From NCBI GenBank assembly GCA_936940865.1, contig CAKZJB010000004.1, positions 1 to 62,640 of the forward strand: 62,640 bases of DNA, in the 5' to 3' direction. Below the pieces are notes generated by a model that ran no database searches, was not told the origin of the DNA, and saw only the letters and a list, made by a program, of their open reading frames with translations. Position numbers and translations under genes: made by a program. Origin of the DNA: an uncultured Asticcacaulis sp. Its GTDB lineage: Bacteria > Pseudomonadota > Alphaproteobacteria > Caulobacterales > Caulobacteraceae. Of this stretch, positions 8,460 through 18,566 are shown piece by piece (the first letter of the stretch is position 1; each line of letters starts with the position of its first letter).

Positions 8460-10678
8460 ACGCCCTGACATCGCTTTTTTTCCCCGCCGAAGACGACCTG
8501 GACACGCGGCTGAGGACCGTCGTCCGCAATACCGCGCCGCAATGGCCCCTGAAAAGCTTCATTGCCGTCAACCCGTTCATGGCGATGGGCGGCAAGGACT
8601 TTGCCGAGGCTGCCGTGGAGATCGCCAGGACGCGCGGCGCGCGGCTGGTGCCCGATGTATCGCTGCCCGAGGCCTTGCCGACCCTGGCGGACGCCGCCGG
8701 GCAGGCGGGCGGAAGGCCGGTGGCCGCCTTCGTCACCGAAAGGATTTCCCAATGGGCCGCGGGCTATTACGATCAGGGCCAGGCCGTGTGGGGCAATCCC
8801 TGGCGCGACCTGCCGCCGTTTGCCGCCTGGCGGGCGGAAGCCCGGATCGACCGGGCGCCGGAGCTGTGGGGCATGCCGGGCTTCCGGGCGATGGTCGCGG
8901 GCCTGCCGGGCGACCCGGTCGCGGCCGCGGAGGACTTGCTGCGCACGCTGAACCTGCCGGAGGCGGTCGAAGCCCTCTATCTCCAGCGCCTGTTCGGTAC
9001 TGTCGGCGGATGGGCGGCCCTGCTGCGGCACCGCGACTGGAGCGCCATGTTGGCCGGCGGCAGCGATGACGGTCCGCGTGACCTGCTGGTCATCCGGCTG
9101 GCCTGGGACGTGCTGGTGGCCAGGGCCCTGACGGATGAAGCGACGATCAACCGGTGGCGGGCGGCGATATGTGCCGCGCCACCGGCCGTCACGCCCGACC
9201 TGTCGGGCCTGGAGGCGCGGGAAGGGCGGTGGCGCGACGCCTTGTTGCGGACGTTGGCGCAGCCGGCGCCGGACATGCCGGCGCCGGCCGTCCAGGCCGT
9301 GTTTTGCATCGACGTGCGCTCCGAGCCGTTCCGTCACGCCCTGGAACAGGCCTGGCCCGCCATCGAGACGTCCGGCTTCGCCGGCTTCTTCGGGCTTCCT
9401 GTCACCGTGCTGGGCGTCAGCGGCGTCCGTCAGCCCGCCTGTCCGCCACTGGTGCGGCCGCACGCCCTGGTGTGCGAAGCGCTTCCCGGGACACGCGATT
9501 CCCTGCAGCCCCTTCGCGCCGCGATCGACGGGCTGAAGCGCACCGGCGCTTCCGCTCTCGGCTATGTCGAAAGCTTCGGCCTCGGGGCCGCCGGATCCCT
9601 GATCGCCAGCGGCCTGGGGGTGAAATCCGCACGGAGGGCGCCCGACGCAGCCCTGTCGATCGCGGCGGCCTCCGCCGGTCCCGAAGCGCAGGCCCGGGCC
9701 AGCCTGGCGGCCGGCCTGCTGAAGGGAGCTGGTCTACGCCAGCCCCGCGCGGCGCTGGTCGTGCTGGTCGGTCACGAAGGTCAGTCGCGGAACAATCCTC
9801 ACGCCGCCGGGCTGCACTGCGGCGCGTGCGGCGGGCGCAGCGGCGCCGTCAATGCCCGGGCCGCCGCCATGATCCTGAACGATCCCGAGGTGCGCGCCAT
9901 CCTCAAAGCGCAAGAGGGCATCGACATACCCGGCAAGACCTGGTTCGCCGCCGCCGTGCACAATACGACGACCGATGAGCTGAGGCTGCTGGACGCCGAA
10001 CACATCCCCGGCCATCTGAACGGCGAAAAAGCCGCTTTCGAAAAGGCCGCCGCAACCGCGGGCGCCTCGGTCCGGCGGCTCCGGTCGCCAGCACTCGGCG
10101 AAGCGCCCACGCTCAAGGCTTTCCGCGGGCGGGCGGCCGATCCGTCACAGGTCCGGCCGGAGTGGGGCCTGGCCGGGTGCGCCGGCTTCATCGCCGCGCC
10201 GCGGCGGCTGACGCGCGGCAAGACGCTGGGCGGGCGCATATTCCTCCACTCGTACGAATGGGGTGCGGATGACGGCTTCGCCGTGCTGGAGCAGATTCTC
10301 ACGGCGCCCGTCATCGTCGCAAGCTGGATCAATCTTCAGTATTTCGCCTCGGCGGCCGCGCCGGACGTTTTCGGCGCAGGCAACAAGGTGCTGCACAACG
10401 TGGTCGGCGGCAATCTGGGCGTGTTGGAGGGAAATGGCGGGGACCTGCGCCTGGGGCTGCCGATGCAATCGATATCGGACGGACAAACCCTGCGGCATGA
10501 GGCCCTGCGGCTGTCCGTCATCGTCGCCGCGCCGACCTCGGCGATCGACGGCGTGTTGAGCCGCCACCGATCCGTGCGCGACCTGGTCGAAAACCGCTGG
10601 ATCCACCTGTTCGCCATGGACGACGACGGCCGTGTGACCGCACGGCGCACGGCGGCCGGCTGGCAGGCCGTGGCTTGA
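8456..10678 (+). CDS. dabA: DabA (DUF2309), carbonic-anhydrase-like subunit of inorganic carbon transporter
   Basis: Cytoplasmic or peripheral protein of 740 residues of the DUF2309/UPF0753 family. The four residues that bind zinc in characterised DabA can be placed: C284 and D286 in CIDVRSE, then H440 and C455 in HEGQSRNNPHAAGLHCG. The 15-residue spacing between the last His and Cys agrees with the family as I know it. DabA resembles a beta-carbonic anhydrase and converts CO2 to bicarbonate unidirectionally when energised by DabB. The start overlaps the dabB stop (ATGA), giving strict coupling. All ligands are intact, so the protein should be active. Confidence 0.92.
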   Translation: MNALTSLFFPAEDDLDTRLRTVVRNTAPQWPLKSFIAVNPFMAMGGKDFAEAAVEIARTRGARLVPDVSLPEALPTLADAAGQAGGRPVAAFVTERISQWAAGYYDQGQAVWGNPWRDLPPFAAWRAEARIDRAPELWGMPGFRAMVAGLPGDPVAAAEDLLRTLNLPEAVEALYLQRLFGTVGGWAALLRHRDWSAMLAGGSDDGPRDLLVIRLAWDVLVARALTDEATINRWRAAICAAPPAVTPDLSGLEAREGRWRDALLRTLAQPAPDMPAPAVQAVFCIDVRSEPFRHALEQAWPAIETSGFAGFFGLPVTVLGVSGVRQPACPPLVRPHALVCEALPGTRDSLQPLRAAIDGLKRTGASALGYVESFGLGAAGSLIASGLGVKSARRAPDAALSIAAASAGPEAQARASLAAGLLKGAGLRQPRAALVVLVGHEGQSRNNPHAAGLHCGACGGRSGAVNARAAAMILNDPEVRAILKAQEGIDIPGKTWFAAAVHNTTTDELRLLDAEHIPGHLNGEKAAFEKAAATAGASVRRLRSPALGEAPTLKAFRGRAADPSQVRPEWGLAGCAGFIAAPRRLTRGKTLGGRIFLHSYEWGADDGFAVLEQILTAPVIVASWINLQYFASAAAPDVFGAGNKVLHNVVGGNLGVLEGNGGDLRLGLPMQSISDGQTLRHEALRLSVIVAAPTSAIDGVLSRHRSVRDLVENRWIHLFAMDDDGRVTARRTAAGWQAVA

Positions 10679-10784
10679 AACCGCGGCCGGGCAGAGCGGT
10701 CCGGATTTCTTGTTGCCCGCGGGCTTCAGGCCAAAACCGTCGGCACTTTCGGCACACCGCTTTCGAAGCGGACCCTCACGCCGG

Positions 10785-12269
10785 TCAGGCCACCAGGCGT
10801 TCGACGTTTGCCTTGACGCCGTCCGACGACTGCACGACGGCCCGGAAGGCCCCGGTAATGCGCGTCAGGCTTTCTTCGATATCATGCACTGCCGCGACGG
10901 CCGCCTGCATGTTGCCGGAAATCTCGCCGGTGACTGCATGCTGCTCCTCGATAGCGCTGGCGACGTTGCTGACGCTGTCCAGCACGTGGGTCATCGAGCC
11001 GGAGATGAGGCTGAGCGCGTTGGCCACTTCGGTGCTGACCGACTGGATCTTGGCGATTTCGGTGCCGATGGTCTTGGTCGAGGCCGACGCCTGGTTGGCC
11101 AGCGTCTTGACCTCCGACGCCACGACGGCGAAGCCCTTGCCCGCTTCGCCCGCGCGGGCGGACTCGATGGTGGCGTTCAGCGCCAGCAGGTTGATCTGCG
11201 ACGCGATGCCCTGGATGAAGGCGACCACGTTGTTCATGGATTCGGCCGATTCCGAGAGGCGGGCCGCCGAGGTGTTGGCGACTTCGGCATTGCGGAAGAC
11301 GCCTTCGACGCTGGAGCGCGCCGCCGACATGCTGGAAGCGATCTCGCGCACGCTGGCGCTCAGTTCCTCGGCCGCGGCCGCCACGGAATTAACCATGGAG
11401 CTGGTTTCCGTCGAGGCGCTGGAGGCGCCCGACGCCATCTCGTTGGCGCCTTCCATCTGCACCAGCACGTCGCCGAGTTGTCCATCGATCTCGCGGCCGA
11501 TTTCGTCGTTGCGCAGACGGCGCCGCACCGCTTCGGTCACGTCCGTGGCGAATTTCACCACCTTTATTACCCTGCCGGCATCGTCGAACACGGGATTGTA
11601 GGAAGCCTGGATATAGACCTCCCTGTCGTTCTTGCCGATGCGGCGAAACTCGTCGGCGATCAGTTCGCCCGCGGCCAGGCGCTGCCAGAACCGGTCGTAA
11701 TCCTGCGACGCGACGTAGTCCGGATCGCAGAACATGCGGTGGTGCTGTCCCTTGATCTCGGCCAGGGTATAGCCCATGGCCTTCAGAAAGTTGTCGTTGG
11801 CGGTGATGACGGTGCCGTCCGTCGCAAATTCGATGATCGCCTGGGCGCGGTCGATTGCCGCGATCTTGCCGGCATAATCCATAGCCTGCTGCTTGGCCTC
11901 GGTTATGTCGGCCGCCAGCTTGATGACTTTGGTCACACGGCCCTTGCCGTCAAAGACGGGATTGTAGGTCGCCTGCAGCCAGACATCACGGCCGTCCCGC
12001 GCAATGCGCTTGAATGCGCCGGACTGGAATTTGCCAGAGGCGAGCTCCCGCCAGAAGACGCGATAGGCGTCGCTGGCGACGAAGGCCGGATCGCAGAACA
12101 TCTGGTGATGCTTGCCCGCCACCTCGTCGGCGCGATAGCCCATGACCTTGAGGAAATTTTCGTTGGCGTTCAGGACCCGTCCGTCGGGCGTAAATTCGAT
12201 GACCGCCTGCGAGGCGTTGAGCGCGGCCACGACGGAGGCCAGATTGTCGGTGGAACGGCGATGGAACAT
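10785..12269 (-). CDS. Soluble methyl-accepting chemotaxis protein with two PAS domains (BdlA-like)
   Basis: Cytoplasmic chemoreceptor of 494 residues with no membrane segment. Two tandem PAS domains (about 15-130 and 135-250) are clear repeats of each other: [20 protein letters not shown] versus [20 protein letters not shown], each ending in a PAC motif (YNPVFD...ITEA / VTEA). The rest is the helical signalling domain with the CheA/CheW-contacting tip [23 protein letters not shown] 12269 has GGGAG upstream and is preferred to the GTG at 12305. The layout matches BdlA of Pseudomonas and Aer-2-like receptors, which sense redox or energy state through PAS ligands. Ligand here is unknown. Confidence 0.92.
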   Translation of the reverse strand: MFHRRSTDNLASVVAALNASQAVIEFTPDGRVLNANENFLKVMGYRADEVAGKHHQMFCDPAFVASDAYRVFWRELASGKFQSGAFKRIARDGRDVWLQATYNPVFDGKGRVTKVIKLAADITEAKQQAMDYAGKIAAIDRAQAIIEFATDGTVITANDNFLKAMGYTLAEIKGQHHRMFCDPDYVASQDYDRFWQRLAAGELIADEFRRIGKNDREVYIQASYNPVFDDAGRVIKVVKFATDVTEAVRRRLRNDEIGREIDGQLGDVLVQMEGANEMASGASSASTETSSMVNSVAAAAEELSASVREIASSMSAARSSVEGVFRNAEVANTSAARLSESAESMNNVVAFIQGIASQINLLALNATIESARAGEAGKGFAVVASEVKTLANQASASTKTIGTEIAKIQSVSTEVANALSLISGSMTHVLDSVSNVASAIEEQHAVTGEISGNMQAAVAAVHDIEESLTRITGAFRAVVQSSDGVKANVERLVA

Positions 12270-12425
12270 GGTAGTCTCCCGGGGGCGTTGCATTTGCCGA
12301 CTCACAGTCGCGCCTAGCCGAATAGATGCTCCTGCGTGCTTTACACCGGGTTAATTTCGGTGTTACCGCCGTGCAAGAAAGCCGCGTCCGGCCACGCATG
12401 ACGCGCAGCCGGACGCTGTCGGGAG

Positions 12426-15212
12426 TTAAAGTTTCCAGCGCAGGGCGACGCCGTAATAGCGGCCTTCGTCGCGGATATCGCGCGGGAACTGATGGCCCGG
12501 CGAATAGTAGCTGAAGTTATGGTACGGGGTCGCCAGGATATTGCTGACGTCGAAGTTCAGAGTCAGGTGGGGGTTGAGCGTATAGTTCAGCGAATAGTCG
12601 AGACGCTCGACCGGGTCGGTGCCTTCGCCGGTAAAGCCGCCGTTCGCGCTTGACTGATAGTATGAGTTGATCCAGCCCGAGCGGCCGTTGAACGACAGGC
12701 GTGTCGAGATATTGTTCTTCTCGTAGAAGACTGCCAGGTTATAGCTCCATTTGGAGACGCCGGTGATCTGGACGTAGTCGGGGAAGACGCCGAGGTCGCT
12801 GGGCATCCGGTTCCTGGCGTCGAGATAGGTGACGTTGGCCTGCACGCCCAGGCCGCTCCATTTGCCGGGCAGGAAGTCGAAGAAGGTCTGGCCGCCGACC
12901 TCTATGCCCTTGATGCGGCCCTGGCCTGCGTTTTCCGGCCGTGAAACCTGGATCAGGCCATAGGTCGGATCCTGGACGCGGCGGGTGTAGTTCGAAATGA
13001 AGCCGAACAGGTCGCGATAGAAGACCGATGCTGTCAGCGAGCCGGTGCGCGAGAAATAGTATTCCGCCGTCGCGTCGTAGTTGGTCGAGGTCAGCGGTTT
13101 CAGGTCCGGATTGCCGGATGAACCATACGCGTCGGGCGCGTCCGCCGGGGTGCTGGAGGTCTTCACGTTCTGCGAGATGGTCAGGGCCGGGTTCAGCGCG
13201 CCGAAATCGGGCCGCGTCCGCGTCTTGGTGACGGCGAAGCGGAACTGGAGCTGTTCATTGGGCCGCAGACGCAGGCTGATATTGGGCAGCACGTCGATAT
13301 AGTTCTGGTACGAGGTGCGCGGCACGGACTGGGTGGCGCCGTTCCACGTCACGCTCGAAATTCCGCTGTAGTCGCCGATCGTATTGACGGCGCGCAGCCC
13401 GATGTCGCCGTCGGCATCGATGCCGAACAGCCTGGTTTCATAGCGGGTCTGGACATAGGCCGTGCGTGTCGATTCGCGGGCGTGGAACCCCCAGAGCGGA
13501 TTGTAGTCCAGCGGCTTTTGCCAGTTGGCCAGGGTGTCCTTCCAGCCCTGGTCGTTCGGATTGAGGGCGACAAGCTGCTGCAGCGCCTGAACCGTATAGG
13601 CTTCCAATGCCTTGGTGTGGCTTTGCACGCCGTCGACGGTCGGCTCCAGCCACTGGCGGAAGCCCTGCACGCTGCCGCGGAAGGTATCCTCGGTCAGGGT
13701 CAGATCACCGAACGGCGTGTCGGCGAAGGGCAGGGCCAGCGGCAGCGTCCAGGCGTAGCGGTTGCCGTTACGCAGGTAGGCGCTGCGATTGGTATAGCGC
13801 AGGCCGGCCTTGATGTTTTTGAAAATGCCCCAGTCGGTCTGGTAGACGATGTCGCCGCGCCACTGGATGCCGTTGCCTTCGGTCTTGTATTTCGACTGGT
13901 AGTAGCCGCGCCAGATGTAGCTGTTGGGATCGGACAGGTTGATGTTGGTGACGTTGAACGCGGCGCCGCCGTTCGGATCGTCGGCGCGGAAGGTCACGTC
14001 GACGGTCGGCGCATCCTTGAATTCCGAATCGATGCTCCAGGATTCCGAGGCGTAGATGCTGTCCGTGTAAGCGAAGTCTGTGGACGCCTTAAGGCGGCCA
14101 TTGTTGTAGATGGCGCCGAACGCGATCTGCGACGTGTCGGTACGGCCCTTGCCGGTCGAACGGTAAAAGTCCCCGACGCCGCCGCCCGACTTGGTGAAGC
14201 TGAGCGCCTGGTTGGAATAGAGCGGATCGAGGACGACATTGCTCAGGGTTTGGGCATCGTTCAGCGACATCCGCGTCCAGTCGGCCGCGCCCTTTGCGCG
14301 ATAGGCCTGCCACAGCAGCTCGGCATAGAGTTCCAGATTGTCCGACACCTTCCACTGGAAGGCGGCGTTGGCCGAGGGCCGCCAGCGCAGGCCGCTGTCC
14401 ATATAGGTGCCGACGCCCGAGGAATAGTTGAACGTATTGCCGGCCGAGGCTGGCGTGATCGTCTGGTTTGAATTGGCCGTGACGATCCAGCCGTCGGCCC
14501 AGCGCACGGCGTTGCGATAGTTCTGCTCCGTATAGGACAGGTTGAGCAGGGCGCCCATTTCGCCGACGGGCGTGTTCCAGCGGTCGCTGATCAGCACGTT
14601 GCCGTTGACGTCCATCTTGCCGTTCTGGTCGTTATAGGTTTCGCGGAAGGCTCCGTCCATTTCGAAGCCCTTGAAATCGAAGGGGCGGCGGGTACGCACA
14701 TTGATCAGGCCGGCCAGGCCGGGCTCAAGCAGGTCGGCCGTCGCCGACTTGTAGACCTCGAGCGAGGCCAGCGCGCCGGACGGGAAGTCCTGCATCTGCA
14801 CGCGGCGCAGTTCCGCCGTCGAGATGTCGCGCCCGTTCACCGTCGTGGCGACATCCGGCAGGCCGCGGACCAGCACGCCAGAGCCTTCGTCGCTGTAGTG
14901 GGTGATCTGCACGCCGGGCAGGCGCGCCAGCGATTCTGCGGCATTGTTGTCCGGAAGCTTGCCGATGTCTTCGGCGACGATGGCGTCCAGGATCGAGTCG
15001 GACTGCTTCTTGATCTGCTGGGCCGACCGCATGCTGGCGCGATAGCCTTTCACGACGACCGTGGAGTCGGCGTCCTTGCCGGCCTTGTCCTTTTGGGCCG
15101 TATCCGAGGCCGTGGGCGCAGGGGCCGTATCGGCCGACTGGGCGTGCGCGGTTCCCCAGGCCGCAATGAGAAGCAGGGACGCCGACGCCAGAAGGTGCGG
15201 TTTCAAATTCAT
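12426..15212 (-). CDS. TonB-dependent outer-membrane receptor
   Basis: Outer-membrane beta barrel of 928 residues for active uptake of a large substrate. A signal peptide (about 1-24, ending AHA) is followed by a short linker and a plug domain (about 60-190) with the features of the Caulobacter/Xanthomonas-type receptor family (DNNAAESLARLPGVQI, VLVRGLPD, TVNGRDIS). The remainder is barrel strands ending GVALRWKL. ATG 15212 has GGAGGAAA upstream. This family is often used for oligosaccharides. The secreted alginate-lyase-like protein at 18808 is the nearest polysaccharide gene, but they are not in one operon, so the substrate is open. Confidence 0.93.
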   Translation of the reverse strand: MNLKPHLLASASLLLIAAWGTAHAQSADTAPAPTASDTAQKDKAGKDADSTVVVKGYRASMRSAQQIKKQSDSILDAIVAEDIGKLPDNNAAESLARLPGVQITHYSDEGSGVLVRGLPDVATTVNGRDISTAELRRVQMQDFPSGALASLEVYKSATADLLEPGLAGLINVRTRRPFDFKGFEMDGAFRETYNDQNGKMDVNGNVLISDRWNTPVGEMGALLNLSYTEQNYRNAVRWADGWIVTANSNQTITPASAGNTFNYSSGVGTYMDSGLRWRPSANAAFQWKVSDNLELYAELLWQAYRAKGAADWTRMSLNDAQTLSNVVLDPLYSNQALSFTKSGGGVGDFYRSTGKGRTDTSQIAFGAIYNNGRLKASTDFAYTDSIYASESWSIDSEFKDAPTVDVTFRADDPNGGAAFNVTNINLSDPNSYIWRGYYQSKYKTEGNGIQWRGDIVYQTDWGIFKNIKAGLRYTNRSAYLRNGNRYAWTLPLALPFADTPFGDLTLTEDTFRGSVQGFRQWLEPTVDGVQSHTKALEAYTVQALQQLVALNPNDQGWKDTLANWQKPLDYNPLWGFHARESTRTAYVQTRYETRLFGIDADGDIGLRAVNTIGDYSGISSVTWNGATQSVPRTSYQNYIDVLPNISLRLRPNEQLQFRFAVTKTRTRPDFGALNPALTISQNVKTSSTPADAPDAYGSSGNPDLKPLTSTNYDATAEYYFSRTGSLTASVFYRDLFGFISNYTRRVQDPTYGLIQVSRPENAGQGRIKGIEVGGQTFFDFLPGKWSGLGVQANVTYLDARNRMPSDLGVFPDYVQITGVSKWSYNLAVFYEKNNISTRLSFNGRSGWINSYYQSSANGGFTGEGTDPVERLDYSLNYTLNPHLTLNFDVSNILATPYHNFSYYSPGHQFPRDIRDEGRYYGVALRWKL

Positions 15213-16124
15213 GGGTTTTCCTCCGAAATCATTGAGCCTTGTCGCCCTTGGGGCGATTTGTAGGACCAATATATTTAGTCAGGCAATTCGCTTTTTAAAA
15301 ATCGCATTTAATTTTGGGAATTTTATGCCAAAAATGTCACAGGTTCTCGCCGGCCATCCCGCTGTGCGGGGTGATGGAATTTGGACTCGCGAGGCGGTGT
15401 TTTCGTGTGATGCGCCAATTTGTCTTTGAATTTAAAGGATTCTGTGGGCAAAATTGTTCGTGCCGGTGGGCGGCTGTTGCGGTTGGTGGCGGAGAGGGTG
15501 GGGTGTGCGGGCGTGCTGAGCTTGCCGCGTGTGCGGCGGACCGGCGCCAAAGGAAGGGGTGGTGAGGGGCGATAAGTTGTATGAGTTTTGTTTTCCAGAT
15601 TTTATTTTATATGTTATTTATTTTTCCGAATGGCCGCGATCCTGACCAGGATGCGGGGGCGACGCACGGCCGATCCTGACGATCGATGATCCGGCGGCAT
15701 TCCGGCTTTGTATGGAAAATGCCCCCGACAAAAGCACCCAAAATGAGAAGGGGCCGTATCCTTGTTCCCCTGGCCGTGGCGGGCGGCGCGCTGATCAGGC
15801 CGCCCCGGCGCCGAGCCTCGGGCAGGGGGTGACCTGTGGCGCGGATGCCACGCTTTGCGGCATATCTGCCAGTCCTATTGCCTGTAGTTGCGAAATTAAC
15901 TATAGCGCTGGCCGGGCCGCATGGGGCGGCCGGCATGGAGACATGAATTGTTGGGATCGAACACAAGTCGGGGCCTGAAGCCCGCCGCGATCCTGCCTTT
16001 CGTCTAGGCGCCGTTTGGCGTCGCGGCGGGGCAGGGCGCCCGGGCCGCTTGGTTCCTCAAAAAATAGACAATGGACCATCGCGAGATGCGCGCGGCTGCG
16101 CGCGTCCGCCGAAAGCATAAGACA
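15213..16124. other. Long intergenic region, no gene supported
   Basis: About 900 bp between the TonB receptor start and the AAA ATPase. The first 130 bp are AT-rich and should hold the receptor promoter. A second AT-rich stretch lies at about 15590-15625. Reading frames here (for example minus 15607-15966) have no recognisable domain and odd composition, so none is annotated. I see no strong hairpin or repeat. Confidence 0.5.
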
Positions 16125-18188
16125 ATGACCGAACATGAGATCGTCCGGAGCGTGCTGCTCCGGATCGCGCGGGGTGTTGCGCCGACGGCGCCGCTTGCGC
16201 ATACACTGACGGCCTGGGGCCAGGCCCATGCGGCGTGGTTGCTGGGCGAGACGCCTGCCGCGCCTGAAACGCCCGGAAAGCCCGTCAAGGCGGGAAAGAA
16301 GAGCGCGCGCAAGCTGGCAAGGCGATTGGCCAGGAGCCTCACGGCGGCGCGCAGCGCGGCGGCCGACGGTTCCGCCTGGCTGTCGTTCCTGGCCCGTCTC
16401 GAGGCCGCGCCGGCGCCGGACGAGCCGCGTCCGGCCGTGCTCGACCTGGGCGAAGAACTGGGACGGCTGCTGAACCTGCAGCCTTTCGACGCCCGGCTCC
16501 TGACGCTGATGATCGCGTGCGACCGCCTGCCGCGCCTGTCCAGCCTGCTGAACAGCGTGAACTCGGAGGTGCGCGACCTGCCCGCCGTTCTGGGCGAGTT
16601 GGCTGGTGCACCGCCGCTTGAGGCCGATCCGCGGGTCCGCTCAAGCGAGGTGCTGAAACTGGGCCTGGTCGCCTTCGGCCTGAGGATACGCCACGACAAT
16701 CCCGTGGAGATCCGCTGGCCGCTGGCGCGCGTGCTCGACCGCAACCCGACGCCTCAGGAACTGGGCGACGCTCTGGCCGGTCCGCGTCAGGCGGCCGGTC
16801 TCGACATGGCCGACTTCGCCCACGTCGCCGACGCGGACTTTTTGGTGCGCCTGCTTCAGGGGGCGGCGCGGGAGCGGGCGCGCGGCGTCAACATCCTGAT
16901 CCACGGGCCGCCGGGCACGGGCAAGACCGAGCTGGCGCGCACGCTGGCGGCGGCGGCGGGCTGTCCGCTGCATAGCGTCGCCGAAGCCGACGAAGACGGC
17001 GAAGAACCGTCGCGTTACGATCGCGTCCTGGCCTTGCAACTGGCGCAGCGCGTGCTTGGCGACCGTGCGGGGGCGGTGCTCTTGTTCGACGAGATGGAGG
17101 ACCTGATCGGCCGGACGCAGCGCAGCCAGGGCGACTGGTTCTCACAGCGCGAAGGCAGCAAGGTCTTCGTCAACCGTCTGCTGGAAACCAACGCCACCCC
17201 GGTCATCTGGGTGACCAACGCCGTCGGCAATGTCGACGACGCCATCCTGCGCCGGATGAGCTTTATCCTTAAGCTCGACCTGGCGCCGCGCCGGGCGGCG
17301 CACCGCATCCTCGACCGCGTATTGAAGGACGAGGGCGGGCAGCCGGCGGAGGCCATCGGCCGGCTGATCGACGCGGTGCCGCAGACCTCGAGCGTCCTGC
17401 GCGTGGCGGTGCGGGCAGCGAAGCTGGCCGGAGAGGCGGACGTCGGCGCCAGGGCGGCGACCTCGCTGGTGCGCGCCCTGCGCGGCGGCGAACTGCCCAT
17501 GCCGGGGCCGGGGATTGTCGATTTCGCGCTCTATGAGGCCGACCGGCCGCTGGACGCATTGTTCGACAGCATCCGCGAGGTGGGGGCTCTCGATGTCTCG
17601 TTGCTGCTGGCCGGGCCGCCGGGCACCGGCAAGACGGCGCTGGCGCACCACCTGGCGCGCGTGCTTGACCGGCCCCTGCTGGTCAGGCGGGCGTCGGACC
17701 TGCTGTCGAAGTGGGTCGGCGATACCGAAAAGAATATCGCCGAAGCCTTCGAAGAGGCGCGCCGCCAGGAGGGCGTGCTTCTGTTCGACGAGGCGGATTC
17801 GCTTCTGTTTGACCGCACGAAGGCCCGCACCTCGTGGGAGGTCGGCCAGGTCAACGAGATGCTGACCTGGCTGGACCGCCACCCCCTGCCGGTGGTGGCC
17901 GCGACCAACCATCCGGGCCAGCTCGATCCGGCGACGCTCCGGCGGTTCGTGTTCAAGCTGGACCTGCGTCCGCTGGGGCCGGAGCGGTTGAGGAGGGCGT
18001 TCGAGCACTTCTTCGCTGTCGAGCCCCCGGCGGGGCTGACGGCGTTGACCAACCTGACGCCGGGGGACTTCGCCGTGGTGGCGCGGCAATTGCGCCACGC
18101 CCCGGCGAAAGACGCGCGGACGATCCTGGATCGCCTGCGCGATGAGAGCCGCGTCAAACCCGAGGCGGGGGCGAAGATCGGGTTCTGA
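16125..18188 (+). CDS. Double AAA+ ATPase (Cdc48-like arrangement)
   Basis: Protein of about 687 residues with two complete AAA modules after a roughly 250-residue N-terminal region. Module 1 has Walker A HGPPGTGKTELA, Walker B AVLLFDEMEDLIG and VIWVTNAV as sensor 1. Module 2 has AGPPGTGKTALA, GVLLFDEADSLLF and VVAATNHPG. LRRM and LRRF after each are likely arginine-finger segments. Both sites look active. The order resembles Cdc48/FtsH-type unfoldases but there is no protease domain. The start is uncertain: ATG 16125 (MTEHEI) or ATG 16071; neither has a strong ribosome site. It stands alone and is followed by a strong hairpin. Substrate unknown. Confidence 0.85.
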   Translation: MTEHEIVRSVLLRIARGVAPTAPLAHTLTAWGQAHAAWLLGETPAAPETPGKPVKAGKKSARKLARRLARSLTAARSAAADGSAWLSFLARLEAAPAPDEPRPAVLDLGEELGRLLNLQPFDARLLTLMIACDRLPRLSSLLNSVNSEVRDLPAVLGELAGAPPLEADPRVRSSEVLKLGLVAFGLRIRHDNPVEIRWPLARVLDRNPTPQELGDALAGPRQAAGLDMADFAHVADADFLVRLLQGAARERARGVNILIHGPPGTGKTELARTLAAAAGCPLHSVAEADEDGEEPSRYDRVLALQLAQRVLGDRAGAVLLFDEMEDLIGRTQRSQGDWFSQREGSKVFVNRLLETNATPVIWVTNAVGNVDDAILRRMSFILKLDLAPRRAAHRILDRVLKDEGGQPAEAIGRLIDAVPQTSSVLRVAVRAAKLAGEADVGARAATSLVRALRGGELPMPGPGIVDFALYEADRPLDALFDSIREVGALDVSLLLAGPPGTGKTALAHHLARVLDRPLLVRRASDLLSKWVGDTEKNIAEAFEEARRQEGVLLFDEADSLLFDRTKARTSWEVGQVNEMLTWLDRHPLPVVAATNHPGQLDPATLRRFVFKLDLRPLGPERLRRAFEHFFAVEPPAGLTALTNLTPGDFAVVARQLRHAPAKDARTILDRLRDESRVKPEAGAKIGF

Positions 18189-18193
18189 CCGGC

Positions 18194-18240
18194 TCGCGCA
18201 ATCCGAAAAGTGGACACCACTTTTCGGCTAAATTGCGCGA
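18194..18240. repeat. Long perfect hairpin, GAAAAGTGG type
   Basis: CCGAAAAGTGG (18203-18213), a three-base loop and CCACTTTTCGG form a perfect inner stem. TCGCGCAAT (18194-18202) and ATTGCGCGA (18232-18240) form an outer stem. It starts six bases after the AAA ATPase stop and may act as its terminator, although no T-run follows. Similar imperfect palindromes are widespread in Alphaproteobacteria, and a relative occurs at 43077. Confidence 0.7.
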
Positions 18241-18366
18241 CCAGGAGTGGCGGCGCCGCTTTCGAGGGGAAGCGGCGCCGCTCACGTGTTGTCTAACGCA
18301 ACCGGCTATGCGCGAATTGACGGGCGGTCGCATATGGCTAGCAAGCTTACAGGTAAAAGAGATTTT

Positions 18367-18566
18367 CGGCCCTCCGCATTTATGGGGAAGGGGGGGGACC
18401 GCCGAAGGCGGTGGGTGGGGCTTTTATGTAGGTATGGCTGGCTAATAACCAATTGTTTATTGAATTCATTAGATAAAATATTTGGGATCCCGTTCCGGCG
18501 GCAGGAGAAGCCCCGCCCACCACGCTCCGCGTGGTCCCCCCTCCCCGTAAACGGGGAGGGCCGAGC
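18367..18566. repeat. Paired inverted palindromic repeats (REPIN-like)
   Basis: The left copy, about 18367-18425, holds GGGGGGGACCGCCGAAGGCG followed by GTGGGTGGGGCTTTT. The right copy, about 18507-18566, is its inverted counterpart (AAGCCCCGCCCACCACG, then CCCCTCCCCGTAAACGGGGA). Each copy is itself palindromic. About 80 bp of AT-rich DNA lies between them. The pair belongs to the same family as the pairs at 27479, 29466, 31352 and 45827. The rest of the 18241-18807 gap shows no gene. An AT-rich stretch at 18700-18780 probably holds the promoter of the next gene. Confidence 0.75.

Noticed and set aside
15607-15966. A 119-codon minus frame in the long gap before the AAA ATPase
   Set aside because: No recognised domain, no ribosome site of note and mixed composition; not enough to call a gene.
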